A stretch of DNA of 64,000 nucleotides from CAXBBB01 sp963815505 (GTDB taxonomy: Bacteria > Bacteroidota > Rhodothermia > Rhodothermales > BA12): assembly GCA_963815505.1 (NCBI GenBank), contig CAWFGU010000024.1, forward strand, positions 186,001 to 250,000, given 5' to 3'. The notes under the pieces were generated by a model. It did not search any database. It worked only from the letters and a program-made list of their open reading frames with translations, and had not been told where the DNA came from. Every line of letters starts with the position of its first letter. The first letter of the stretch is position 1. A program made the translations under genes and the position numbers. Shown here piece by piece: positions 44,682-53,909 of the stretch.

Positions 44682-46568
44682 ATGCAGCGCGCGGCGTTGG
44701 CCCGCACCTACCCCCTCACATCTCCGCTTCCGCCTGTGCCGACCGCCGCTCTCGAACGCTCCATCTCCTCATCGGCCCGTGCATCGACCCGCGCCGGAAT
44801 GGGCGCCGTTCCCTACCGCGGCGGCGTCTCCTTTCGCGTGTGGGCACCCCATGCCGAGGCCGCGTTCGTAACGGGACCGTGGTGCGACTGGGGGGAGGGC
44901 AAGGAGCTGGCCCGTGACGGCGACGGCGGTTACTGGTCGGGTGTCGTTAGGGGACTCAAGCCGGGCGCGCACTACAAGTACCGCCTACTGGCTGGGGGCG
45001 AAGAGCTGTTTCGCAACGATCCGTACGCCCGCATCGTCACCTCGAGCGTGGGCGAGAGCGTGGTCTACGACGACGGCGCGTTCGACTGGGGCAGCGACGA
45101 CTTTCAGATGGCGCCGTGGAACGAACTCGTCATCTACGAACTGCACGTCGGTACCTTCAACGACCGAAACCCCGACGGACCGGGCACGCTGGACCAAGCT
45201 GCCGAGCGGCTGGACTACCTCGCCGAGTTGGGCGTCAACGCCGTCGGCCTGATGCCGCTCGCCGAGTTCGCGGGCGACTTCTCGTGGGGCTATAATCCGG
45301 CATTCCCGTTCGCCATCGAGAGCGCGTACGGCGGTCCCGACGCGCTCAAGCGCTTCGTTCAGGCAGCTCACGCGCGCGGCATTGCTGTCATCGCCGATGT
45401 CGTCTACAACCACTTCGGGCCCTCGGACCTCGATCTGTGGCGCTTCGACGGCTGGGGTGAGGGCGACGGAGGCGGCATCTACTTCTACAACGACCACCGC
45501 GCCACGACGCCTTGGGGCATGACGCGGCCCGATTACGGCCGCCTCGAGGTCCGCAACTACATCCGCGACAACGCTCGGATGTGGCTCGACAGCTACCGCT
45601 GCGACGGTCTGCGCTGGGACGGTACGGTCTTCATCCGCTACAAAGACTTTTGGAAGAGCGAGGGCTCCGAACTGCCCGACGGTTGGACGCTGATGCAGGA
45701 GATCACGCGCGAGGCTGCCGAAAAGTATCCCGGTGCGCTGATGATCGCCGAGGACTTGCAGGGCGATGCGCACCTGGTCGAGTCGGTGGATGGGGGAGGG
45801 GCGGGCTTCGGCGCGCAGTGGGACAGCCTGTTCGTCCACCCGATGCGCGGCGCGCTGGAGGTGATGTCGGACGATGAGCGCAATATGTACGACGTTGCCG
45901 AGGCGATCGGTCACCGGTACACCCAGGACGCGTTCAGCCGCGTAGTCTACACCGAGAGCCACGACGAGGTCGCCAACGGGCGGGCACGGTTACCCGAAGA
46001 AATCCACGAAGGCGACGCTACCTCGTGGGAGTCCAAAAAACGTTCGACGCTGGGGGCTGCTGCCGTCCTGACCGCGCCGGGCATACCGATGCTGTTTCAG
46101 GGACAGGAGATGGTCGAGGGCGAGTGGTTTCAAGACACGGTCCCGCTCGACTGGGAACGGCTCAAGGAGTTGGAAGGCATTCGAACGCTCTACCGCGACC
46201 TCATCGCCCTGCGGCGCAACCTCAGGGGCACGACGCGCGGACTGTCCGGGCAATCCGTGCGTGTTCACCACGTCAACCCTGCCGACAAGCTGATCGCGTT
46301 CGTGAGAGAGAAAGACGGCGGACCGGGAGACACGACGGTCGTCGTGCTCAACTTCGCCAACCGCGCGTACGACGGCTATCGCATTGGGCTACCGAGCGAG
46401 GGGACGTGGCACGTCCGCTTCAACTCCGACTGGAATGGCTATGGCCCCGACTTCGGCGATCACCCGGCGCACGCCGTCGAGGCCGACCACGAAGGGCACG
46501 ATGGCGAGTCGCACTCGGGCTCCATTTCTATTGGCCCCTACACAGCGCTCGTGTTTTCGCAGGCGTAG
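44682..46568 (+). CDS. GH13 alpha-glucan enzyme (branching enzyme-like) with CBM48
   Basis: 628 residues. After an atypical leader the CBM48 domain starts at GMGAVPYRGGVSFRVWAPHAEAAFVTGPW (about residue 39). The catalytic barrel carries the four GH13 regions: DVVYNHFG (I), CDGLRWDGT (II, nucleophile Asp), MIAEDLQG (III, acid Glu) and YTESHDEV (IV), and ends in an alpha-amylase C-terminal beta domain. This layout fits a 1,4-alpha-glucan branching enzyme or a close relative rather than a secreted amylase; no signal peptide. ATG 44682 was kept because the next ATG (44799) would remove the first residues of the GMGA motif region. Confidence 0.87.
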   Translation: MQRAALARTYPLTSPLPPVPTAALERSISSSARASTRAGMGAVPYRGGVSFRVWAPHAEAAFVTGPWCDWGEGKELARDGDGGYWSGVVRGLKPGAHYKYRLLAGGEELFRNDPYARIVTSSVGESVVYDDGAFDWGSDDFQMAPWNELVIYELHVGTFNDRNPDGPGTLDQAAERLDYLAELGVNAVGLMPLAEFAGDFSWGYNPAFPFAIESAYGGPDALKRFVQAAHARGIAVIADVVYNHFGPSDLDLWRFDGWGEGDGGGIYFYNDHRATTPWGMTRPDYGRLEVRNYIRDNARMWLDSYRCDGLRWDGTVFIRYKDFWKSEGSELPDGWTLMQEITREAAEKYPGALMIAEDLQGDAHLVESVDGGGAGFGAQWDSLFVHPMRGALEVMSDDERNMYDVAEAIGHRYTQDAFSRVVYTESHDEVANGRARLPEEIHEGDATSWESKKRSTLGAAAVLTAPGIPMLFQGQEMVEGEWFQDTVPLDWERLKELEGIRTLYRDLIALRRNLRGTTRGLSGQSVRVHHVNPADKLIAFVREKDGGPGDTTVVVLNFANRAYDGYRIGLPSEGTWHVRFNSDWNGYGPDFGDHPAHAVEADHEGHDGESHSGSISIGPYTALVFSQA

Positions 46569-46869
46569 TCGAGCGCGGAGAGCAGAAGCGAGTCTATTGG
46601 TATGACCGATAACGATCCAGTCGCATTGAGAGGCGAGTTGGAAGCCGATTTTGCATATTTCCACATGTTTGAGTAAATGTGTAGGGCAAAGATTGCCTGG
46701 AAGGGCAATAAGAATGCTGTTGAAATGGGTAGGGAATAGATATTATGTGTCTCTGTCCCATCACGTATCGCCCACTCGCTTCTTGTAGCGATGCGTTTTC
46801 ATTCAATCGTCTGCGACTCCTCTCGTCCCACCTTTGCGTGAGGGTCGCGACACACATCCTTTCCTCCGT
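46569..46869. promoter_or_regulatory. AT-rich control region ahead of the AP2 protein gene
   Basis: About 46600-46800 is clearly poorer in GC than anything else in the window. It contains inverted repeats ATTGCC (46692-46697)/GGCAAT (46704-46709) and CACAT/ATGTG near 46660, and TATTATG near 46742. The AT bias and repeats suggest a regulatory site or recently acquired DNA. No gene found. Confidence 0.45.
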
Positions 46870-47400
46870 ATGCGTACACCGCGTAACGTCTACCGCATCG
46901 ACATCGAGCCTTCGGAATCTTTTCCGGGGCGCCACTCCACTCACGGCTGGCAGGTCCGTATCCGTCGCGCCGGGACTCAGCACACCAAGTTCTTTGCCGA
47001 TGCCAAGTACGGTGACCGTGACAAGGCGCTCAAGGCCGCCGAGGTCTTCCGCGACGAACTGATGCCGACGCTTCCCGAAGCCGATAGCGCTACCGAGCGC
47101 TCGGCACAGGCGCGCAGCAAGACCGGCGTCGTCGGCCTGAGCTTCTGCACCAAGGACGACGGCAGCGGAAACCACAAGCCCTACGTCCAACTCAGCTGGA
47201 CCGATAACGACCGCAAGCGCAAAACAGCGTCGTACTCGGTCGAGCGTTGGGGCCTGCGCAAAGCCGTCTGGAACGGCGTCTCGCGCCTGCACAAGGAGCG
47301 CACCGAACTCGGCCGCACGACCGACGAGCCGCAGGACATGTTCGCGACGGCCTATTCGCGCATCGTCCGCGACTATCCTGAGCACGCCGGAGACGAGTAA
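46870..47400 (+). CDS. AP2-like DNA-binding domain protein
   Basis: 176 residues with two AP2-type beta-sheet/helix units. Unit 1 (about 5-70) reads YRIDIEP ... HGWQVRIRRAGTQHTKFFADAKYGDRDKALKAAEVFRDEL; unit 2 (about 82-140) reads KTGVVGLSFCTKDDGSGNHKPYVQLSWTDNDRKRKTASYSVERWGLRKAV. AP2/ERF-like units bind DNA; in bacteria they usually occur in mobile HNH endonucleases or integrases. No nuclease domain is attached here, so it may act as a DNA-binding regulator. The ATG at 46870 follows an AT-rich spacer. Target unknown. Confidence 0.78.
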   Translation: MRTPRNVYRIDIEPSESFPGRHSTHGWQVRIRRAGTQHTKFFADAKYGDRDKALKAAEVFRDELMPTLPEADSATERSAQARSKTGVVGLSFCTKDDGSGNHKPYVQLSWTDNDRKRKTASYSVERWGLRKAVWNGVSRLHKERTELGRTTDEPQDMFATAYSRIVRDYPEHAGDE

Positions 47401-47514
47401 GTCTGCTGGAGGCTCGTAGCCTCGACGGACGCATCCGTCTCCACACGGTACGCCTGACTCTTCCGAGACAGAGGCCACGTCTCCTACTCCGTGCCCTCTG
47501 TCTCGCCGTAGGTG

Positions 47515-48384
47515 CTACTTCTCCCGCCGGACGGCCCGCACAATGCGAGGTCGCCCGGCGGTGTCGTTATGGATCGTCACGTCGGCAAAGAAGTCTGGTG
47601 TGAGCAGAGCGGCCGTCGCGTCGGCATGATCGGCGTGCGTTTCGAGCACGAGCGTACCACCCGGCGTGAGGCGCGACGCAGCGTGGCGAGCGAGCGCGCG
47701 GTAGAACAGCAGCACGTCGCCGGGCGAAAACAGGGCGAGGTGCGGCTCATGGTCGCGCACCTCGGGTTCGAGCGATGCCTCTTCGCTCTCAGCGACGTAC
47801 GGGGGGTTGCTCACGATCACGTCGAACGTTCCCGGAACGTCCAGGGGGTCGGCCAGCACGTCGGCCCGGTGGAAGGCGACGTGTAGTCCGAGCCGTTCAG
47901 CATTGGAGCGAGCGATGGCGAGCGCTTGGTCGCTCACATCGCACGCCTGCACTTCAGCGCTCGGCACTTCGTCGGCGACGGCGAGGGCGATGCAGCCGCT
48001 GCCCGTCCCTACATCGAGCACGCGCGCCGATGGATGACGGAGAGCCGCTTCTATGGCGCACCCGGCGATTTCCTCGGTCTCGGGGCGCGGTATCAAAACG
48101 CCCGGCCCGACGTGTAGCGTCAGCCTCCGAAAGTCCGCCTCGCCGACCAGGTACTGCACCGGCTCTCGCTGTGCCCGCCGCGCGACGAGTTGGGCCAGCT
48201 TCTGCTGATCTTTCACCGACAACACCACCTCCACCTCATCGCCCATGCGGCTCCGCCACCACGCGCGCGGCCGACCGGTCACGTGCGAGACCAGCCACGC
48301 CATCGACGAGTCGGCATCCGGCACGCCGGTTTGCATCAACCGCGTGCGATGGAGATCGAGGAGAGCACGCAGCGTATCAGCCAT
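47515..48384 (-). CDS. prmC: Release factor glutamine methyltransferase
   Basis: 289 residues. PrmC methylates the GGQ glutamine of translation release factors using SAM. The N-terminal helical domain (MADTLRALLDLHRTRLMQTGVPDADSSMAWLVSHV) precedes the Rossmann core: PVQYLVGEADFRRL, VLIPRPETEE, VLDVGTGSGCIALA (SAM motif, about 122-135) and the catalytic NPPY at 193-196. The ATG at 48384 matches the family start; an upstream extension is rejected. Intact. Confidence 0.95.
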   Translation of the reverse strand: MADTLRALLDLHRTRLMQTGVPDADSSMAWLVSHVTGRPRAWWRSRMGDEVEVVLSVKDQQKLAQLVARRAQREPVQYLVGEADFRRLTLHVGPGVLIPRPETEEIAGCAIEAALRHPSARVLDVGTGSGCIALAVADEVPSAEVQACDVSDQALAIARSNAERLGLHVAFHRADVLADPLDVPGTFDVIVSNPPYVAESEEASLEPEVRDHEPHLALFSPGDVLLFYRALARHAASRLTPGGTLVLETHADHADATAALLTPDFFADVTIHNDTAGRPRIVRAVRREK

Positions 48385-48653
48385 AAGCCTAGAACGAGGA
48401 AGGAGGTGAGACGTGCCCGTACGATCGACCCGCACTGGAATGCCTCGGAGCCGGCGTGAAACAGGCCCGTGGATCGGATACGCAGCGATTGAGGAACGAC
48501 CCCGCTCGACTCCGCAGAAACGAAGGAAATCGAAACGGGGATCGCAACCGATACGAAGTCACCGACTCGGCGAACTCCCCTCGAATCGGAACAGCCCCCC
48601 GACGGCTCGGCGTCCAACTTGGCCAAACACTTCGACTCTTACCGGCTACCAGC

Positions 48654-49445
48654 ATGTCCGCATTCGCAGGCCAGACCATTCTCATCACCGGCGCATCGAG
48701 CGGCATCGGCGAGGCATTCGTTCGTCATCTCATTCCGCTCGGCTCCCGTCTGATCCTTACCGCACGATCCGAGGACAGACTGAACGCACTGGCCGACGCC
48801 GCGCGCGCGTCGGGCTCGGAAGCCCACGTCTACCCGCTCGATTTGGGACAGCCCGGAGCCGCCCAGACGCTGTTCGACCAGACGACGGCAGATGGCCACT
48901 CCGTCGACATCCTGCTCAACAACGCCGGTTTCGGACTGAGCGGAAGGCTCGAGGAGATGGATAATCAGGCGCTGGCGAGCATGACCCAGCTCAACGTCAC
49001 CGCTGTCACCGAACTGGCGCGGCTCTATGGCGAGTCGATGCTGGTGCGCGGTAAGGGCGGAATCCTCAACGTCGCGTCTACGGCGGCGTATCAGCCCATT
49101 CCCTACTTCGCCGTCTATGCGGCGACGAAACATTACGTCAAGGCCTTTTCGGAGGCGCTGCATGAGGAGTGGAAAGGTCGCGGAGTGACCGTCACTTGCC
49201 TGTGCCCCGGTGCCACCAAGACCGAGTTCGGCGACCGGGCCGACATGAAAGCAAGCTTTTTCGAGAACGGTGAGACGCCCGAGAAAGTCGCCCGTGTCGG
49301 GCTCGAAGCGCTGGCGCAGGGCCAGCGAACGATCATCAGCGGAGCCGCGAACGCGGCGATGGCGAACGTCGCCCGGCTGCTGCCGTCGAGCGTGTCGGCG
49401 CCGATGGCTGCGAAGATGTTTGCGCCTGACGACCAGTCTTCGTAA
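48654..49445 (+). CDS. SDR-family oxidoreductase
   Basis: 263 residues. Classical short-chain dehydrogenase: TGASSGIG NAD(P) motif at about 12-19, NNAG at about 88-91, catalytic Tyr-x3-Lys in YAATKHY, and LCPGATKTEFGDRA. The substrate is not determined by sequence. The ATG at 48654 directly starts the first strand (MSAFAGQTILITGA). Alone on the plus strand before the glucan phosphorylase operator. Confidence 0.9.
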   Translation: MSAFAGQTILITGASSGIGEAFVRHLIPLGSRLILTARSEDRLNALADAARASGSEAHVYPLDLGQPGAAQTLFDQTTADGHSVDILLNNAGFGLSGRLEEMDNQALASMTQLNVTAVTELARLYGESMLVRGKGGILNVASTAAYQPIPYFAVYAATKHYVKAFSEALHEEWKGRGVTVTCLCPGATKTEFGDRADMKASFFENGETPEKVARVGLEALAQGQRTIISGAANAAMANVARLLPSSVSAPMAAKMFAPDDQSS

Positions 49446-49495
49446 CCTCTGCGTTGCACGTTCCGGCGTCTCGTCTGGACGTGTGGATGGTGGCA

Positions 49496-49528
49496 TGTAA
49501 GCGCTTACCATCCGGCGAAGTATCTTTG
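49496..49528 (+). promoter_or_regulatory. Operator-like palindrome and -7 element ahead of glucan phosphorylase
   Basis: GTAAGCGCTTAC (49497-49508) is a perfect 12-bp palindrome preceded by T, with the form of LacI-family operators. Twelve bases on lies TATCTTTG (49521-49528), an exact match to the Bacteroidota -7 consensus TAnnTTTG, about 37 bases before the ATG. LacI-type control of glucan use would be a natural reading; no LacI gene is in the window. Confidence 0.6.
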
Positions 49529-49565
49529 CCTTTCCACTCGCACTCTCTATCCCGATCGTACCCGC

Positions 49566-51601
49566 ATGACCACGCGTCAGAAACTCGAAGCCGTCTCCCA
49601 GAACCTCTGGTGGAGTTGGAATCCCAACGCCCGCGACCTCTTCCGCGACATCGCGCCCGACGTGTACGAGTCGAGCACGCACGCTCCGCTCGCCGCCCTC
49701 AAAGCCGCTTCGGACGATACGCTCAACGACGCCAAAACGGCCGACCGCATCGACGCCGTCTACGCCGACTTCCGGTCGTACATGGACACGCCCGGCTCGA
49801 AAGCCAAAGCACCCACGACGGCTTATTTCTGCATGGAGTACGGCCTGCACGAAAGCCTGGCGCTCTACTCGGGCGGTTTGGGCATTCTCGCCGGCGATCA
49901 TTGCAAAGCAGCGTCGGATCTGAGCGTGCCGTTTACGGCCGTCGGCCTGCTGCTGCGCGACGGCTACTTCAAGCAGAAGTTCGACGGCAAAGGCTGGCAG
50001 GTCGAGGAGTACCCCGTCATGGATCCCGCCGAGCACCCGATGACGCTGCTGACCGGACGCGACGGCAAGCCCCGCCGCGTGACCGTTCATCTGGGCGACG
50101 AGCCGCTGCGCTTGCAAGCGTGGGAGCTCAACGTCGGACGCACGCGCCTGCTGCTGCTCGACTCGGACCACGACGAGAACCCGGCTCACCTGCGCCCGCT
50201 AACGCGCAAGCTCTACCAGGGCGACCGCCGCATCCGGTTGCAGCAAGAAATCGTGCTCGGCATCGGCGGGCTGCGGATGCTGCGCGCGCTCAACGTCGCG
50301 ACCGAAGTCTACCACCTCAACGAAGGCCACTGCGCCTTCCTGCTGTTCGAACTGATGCGCGAGCGCATGGCGACGGGCGAGACGCGCGAAGCCGCCGAGC
50401 AGTGGGTGACCGATCACTGCGTGTTCACGACGCACACGCCGGTTTTGGCCGGGCACGACCGGTTTGAGCCCGATCTGCTGCTAGGCCAGTTGTGGAAGAT
50501 GCGCGACGCGCTCCACATGAGCAACGAGGAGATTCTCGCCTACGGACGCGTCAAGCCGGACGATCATCAAGAGTGGTTTACGATGACCGTTCTGGGCCTC
50601 AACATCTCGCGCGCTGCCAACGGCGTCTCCAAACTCAACGGCGAAGTCGCACGCGAGCAGTGGAGCCAGATGTACCCCGACCGCCCGACCGCCGAAGTGC
50701 CCATCGGACACGTCACCAACGGCATCCATCTGCCGACGTGGACGGCCCAGCCCGCGCGCGAGTTCGCCAGCAAGCACCTGGGCGACTGGGAAGCCGACCG
50801 CGTCGCGCCGACGTTCTGGCAGAAGATCGACAAGGTCTCGGATGCCGACGTGTGGGCGCTCCGCAACGTCCTGCGCAAGCGCCTAGTCGACTTCGCCGAG
50901 CAGCACGTCGCCGAGCAGACGATGAAGCAGACGTTCGGCCTCAGCCCCGACACGCTCACCATCGGCTTTGCCCGCCGGTTCGCCACGTACAAGCGCGCGC
51001 CGCTGTTCTTCTACGATGTCGAGCGCGCAGGCAAGATCCTGTCCGACGCCGACCGTCCCGGTCCAACTGATCTACGCCGGCAAAGCGCACCCCGCCGACG
51101 AGGGCGGCAAGCGCTTCATCCAGCAGATCTACGAGATGACGCAGAAGGCACCGTTCCAGGGCCGCGTGCTCTTCCTGGAGAACTACAACATGGAGATCGG
51201 CCGGATGCTCGTCAGCGGCTGCGACGTGTGGCTCAACAATCCGCGCCGCCCGATGGAAGCGTCGGGCACGAGCGGGCAGAAGGTCAGCGCGCACGGCGGC
51301 CTCAACCTCTCGATCCTCGACGGCTGGTGGCCCGAAGGCTACGACGGCAGCAACGGCTGGTCCATCGGCGACGACGACTCGGCCAAGATCTCGACCGACC
51401 CGAGCAAGCAGGACCGCGACGACGCCGAGTTCTTGTACTCGACGATCGAAAACTCGGTCGTCCCCGAGTTCTACGACCGCACCGACGGCGTGCCCGAGCA
51501 GGTGGGTGACGCGGATGAAGAACGCCATGCGCGAGCTTCCCGCTCAGTTCAGCAGCGAACGCATGGTCGCCGACTACGTCGAGCAGCGCTACGACGCCTG
51601 A
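49566..51601 (+). CDS. glgP: Alpha-glucan phosphorylase, two apparent +1 frameshifts
   Basis: GT35 enzyme releasing glucose-1-phosphate from alpha-glucans. The start MTTRQKLEAVSQNLWWSWNPNARDLF is the DUF3417-type N-terminus of the short alpha-glucan phosphorylase family. EYGLHESLALYSGGLGILAGDHCKAASDL, VTNGIHLPTW and the PLP lysine region EASGTSGQKVSAHGGLNLSILDGWW follow. Two extra bases must be skipped: in CCCGG near 51060 (restoring VQLIYAGKAHPAD) and near 51500 (restoring WVTRMKNAMRELPAQFSSERMVADYVEQRY). Corrected length about 677 residues. Preceded by a LacI-like operator. Confidence 0.9.
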
Positions 51602-51756
51602 CCGACTTCGTCGGTTCGTGGCCCGAGCGCCGCCGTCTCTCCGCGTGAGGGGCGGCGGCGTTTTGGTTTGGCCGGGTGGCCTCTCGCTAGCACGCGAAAC
51701 ACATCCCATCGATATCGCGTGGGCCCTTGCGTTACCTCGCCTATCTGCAATCGGCC

Positions 51757-52271
51757 ATGACTCCTCGCCTGCTCTTCTCGTTGCTCGCTATCGCTCGTTG
51801 TCTCTGCCCAGTCGCGGTTGAGGCGCAGACGTTCGATTTGAAACGCGGCTCGCTCGTGCGCGTGCAGACGCAGGACGGCTCCACGCTGATGAAGGCCATG
51901 TCGAAGGCTCTCTCGGATCAGACTCGTTCATGCTACGTACGACGACCGATACGCCGACCACAGATCGAGTGGAACCAAGTCGAGCGGCATCAGACGATAC
52001 GCGCAGAACCCGACGAATGAACTTATCGGGATGGGCCTGGGCTTCTCGGCGGGTCGTTTGTGGCCGGGCAATTCGTCTGCATGTCTTATTCCGGGTAGCG
52101 CCGAGCTTGAAGCATTTGGGCCGAGACTGATCGCTCGTTTGGCGCCACCGCTCGGACTGGACTTATCGGCGTTCCCGTCGGCGGCTCCATCGGAGCGCGG
52201 ACGGGCAGCGCTGGGTCGACGTGCCGCCGGGGACGACGGGGCGCAGCGTCGGGCTGAAAATCCGCTTTTAG
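51757..52271 (+). pseudogene. Remnant of a glycine-zipper envelope protein
   Basis: Starts with a signal peptide (MTPRLLFSLLAIARCLCPVAVEAQ) and FDLKRGSLVRVQTQDGSTL, then the coherent pieces switch among all three frames: LRTTTDTPTTDRVE, GMGLGF, GGSFVAG, LIGVPVGGSIGART and finally GQRWVDVPPGTTGRSVGLKIRF ending at 52271. These are the parts, in order, of a common small envelope protein with a glycine-zipper. At least four shifts in 500 bases are more than the scattered single insertions elsewhere, so I call it decayed, though local sequence errors remain possible. Confidence 0.6.
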
Positions 52272-52306
52272 TCGAATGGGGGACAAGCGGTAAACTCCGC
52301 TCTCTC

Positions 52307-52340
52307 AAACCTGTCAGCTTTTGCGAGAGCTGACAGGTTT
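52307..52340. terminator. Bidirectional hairpin, dispersed AAACCTGTCAG repeat
   Basis: AAACCTGTCAGCT (52307-52319) pairs perfectly with AGCTGACAGGTTT (52328-52340), loop of 8. It lies between the pseudogene and the convergent HAD gene; both strands could use it as a terminator. The related hairpin at 19871-19899 shares the AACCTGTCAG arm. Confidence 0.6.
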
Positions 52341-52381
52341 CCACCACCGGCCTTCCATCAAGTCGAAGAGTCGCGTTACTT

Positions 52382-53039
52382 TCAGTCGCTCAGCCCCAAT
52401 AGCGCCCGCACCTCGGCGTGTCGAGTGGGCGACGGTGTCGGCTCCGGCAGCGCGCAGTGCTTCGGCATCGAACGTGCCGACGAGGCCGATCGTCCGCGCT
52501 CCGGCTCCGCTGGCCGAGCGGATTCCCGTAACGGCGTCTTCGATGGCGACGCAGTCGGTCGCGTCGAGGCCGAGCAGCCGGGCGCCGGTCGCGTAGGGCA
52601 TCGGGTCGGGCTTGTAGCGCGTCACGTCGTCTGCCGTCACGACGGCGTCGAAGTAGACGCCCAAGCCAAACTGCTCGAACGCGCTCTGCTGACTTACGCG
52701 GGCCGACGACGTGACGAGCGCCGAAGCGATGCCTGCCTCTCGGACTGCGCCTAACGTGTCGAGCACACCGTCGACGAGTTGCAGTTCGCCTTCGAGCGAC
52801 TCCATGTGACGGATCTTGCCTAGGCGCAACTCCTCGGCTGTCGCGCGTCCGCTTGCGTAGTCGCGGGCGACCAGTTCGTAGATCTCAAAGCCGGAGCGCC
52901 CTTTGAATGTCGCCCAGATCTCGTCGGGGACGTGGATGTCGTACTCCTCGAAGAGCAGATCTTTGGAGCGATCGTGCAGCGCTTCGCTGTCCAAGACGAC
53001 GCCGTCCATATCGAACAGGATACCTCGAAAATGGGTCAC
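52382..53039 (-). CDS. HAD-family hydrolase (phosphatase/beta-phosphoglucomutase-like), one apparent frameshift
   Basis: Begins MTHFRGILFDMDGVVLDSEALHDRSK: the DxDGV(L/I)xDS motif of HAD phosphatases and beta-phosphoglucomutases. Cap helices, LVTSSARVS (motif II), RYKPDPMPYATGARLLGL (motif III) and AIEDAVTGIRSASGAG (motif IV) follow. The raw frame runs on to 52314 with a nonsense tail; an extra base near 52421 restores AEVRALLGLSD ending at 52384, the normal C-terminus. About 218 residues. Its ATG overlaps the metallophosphoesterase stop. Substrate not determinable. Confidence 0.85.
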
Positions 53040-53872
53040 GATGCTTCTCGGTCGAACGTACGCGACTCGCCCTGCTCAAAACGACCAGCATCCGGGTCGA
53101 AGTCCCACTCGTCGATGACGAACTCGGCGTCGGTCACGCGGATAATGTTGAAGTAGTTACGCCCCACATTGGTGCCTCTGCCACGCGACGAAGTCGCCGT
53201 GCCCGCGCTCGCCACGACGACGCGGTGCCCCTGCGCATCGGTCGACAGCCTGCCGTTGGGCAGCACGCGCGCCGCCTCGACGTGCGAGATGTGGAGGTGT
53301 CCGCACAGCACCAGATCGACGCGCGCCGACGCGGCCAGCGCCAGCGTGTCTTCCGCATTGCGAGCGACCTTGTGCTCGCCGATCGCACGGAGACGCAGCA
53401 GGTGGTGATGGAGCATCAAGACGCGGAAATCGCCCAGCCCGCGGTCGCCGAAGAATGTCCGGATAGATCCTCGCGCCGTCTGTCCCAATCGCCCGTTGGC
53501 AATCGTCCGCCCGTGGGCGCTGTTGATGCCCAAGATCGACAGCCCATCGGCCTCATACGTGGGCGCCAGATCGCGAGAGATCATGCGCCGGTAGCGCGCC
53601 AGCGGGCGCAGCAGCCTTCCGACCGGATTCCACCACTGGAGCGTGTCGTGATTGCCCGGAACGACGAGCGTTGGCACGTCGAAGCGCTCGATCAGCGCGC
53701 GCGCTTGCCGAAACTGCTTGGGCAGCGCGCGCTGCGTCAGGTCGCCCGACAGGCACACCACATCGGCGCGCTGAGCCTGCATCGTCTCCACCATTGCGTC
53801 GACGATGCCCGGATGCCCGATCTTGCCGAAGTGGATGTCCGACGCGTGCGCGATCGTGTGCGTCATAATCAA
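53036..53872 (-). CDS. Calcineurin-like metallophosphoesterase
   Basis: 278 residues. Motifs in order: HASDIHFGK (DxH), CLSGDLTQ (GD), VVPGNHDTLQW (GNHD), MLHHHLLRL and CGHLHISHV (GHxH), forming the two-metal centre. It resembles the CpdA/YfcE-type phosphodiesterases. Whether it acts on cyclic nucleotides or another phosphodiester is unknown. It follows pdhC by 37 bases and overlaps the HAD gene (ATGA), so it may be read through from the pyruvate dehydrogenase genes. Confidence 0.88.
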   Translation of the reverse strand: MIMTHTIAHASDIHFGKIGHPGIVDAMVETMQAQRADVVCLSGDLTQRALPKQFRQARALIERFDVPTLVVPGNHDTLQWWNPVGRLLRPLARYRRMISRDLAPTYEADGLSILGINSAHGRTIANGRLGQTARGSIRTFFGDRGLGDFRVLMLHHHLLRLRAIGEHKVARNAEDTLALAASARVDLVLCGHLHISHVEAARVLPNGRLSTDAQGHRVVVASAGTATSSRGRGTNVGRNYFNIIRVTDAEFVIDEWDFDPDAGRFEQGESRTFDREAS

Positions 53873-53909
53873 ACTCCGTAGGGGCGGCGCAAGCGCTGTC
53901 CTTCGCAGA

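Noticed and set aside
46870..47400. Prophage or integrative element around the AP2 gene
   Set aside because: No integrase, terminase, capsid or recombination genes nearby; neighbours are ordinary chromosomal genes.
49497..49508. CcpA cre site
   Set aside because: The sequence fits a cre site, but CcpA is a Firmicutes regulator; a generic LacI-family operator is the safer label.
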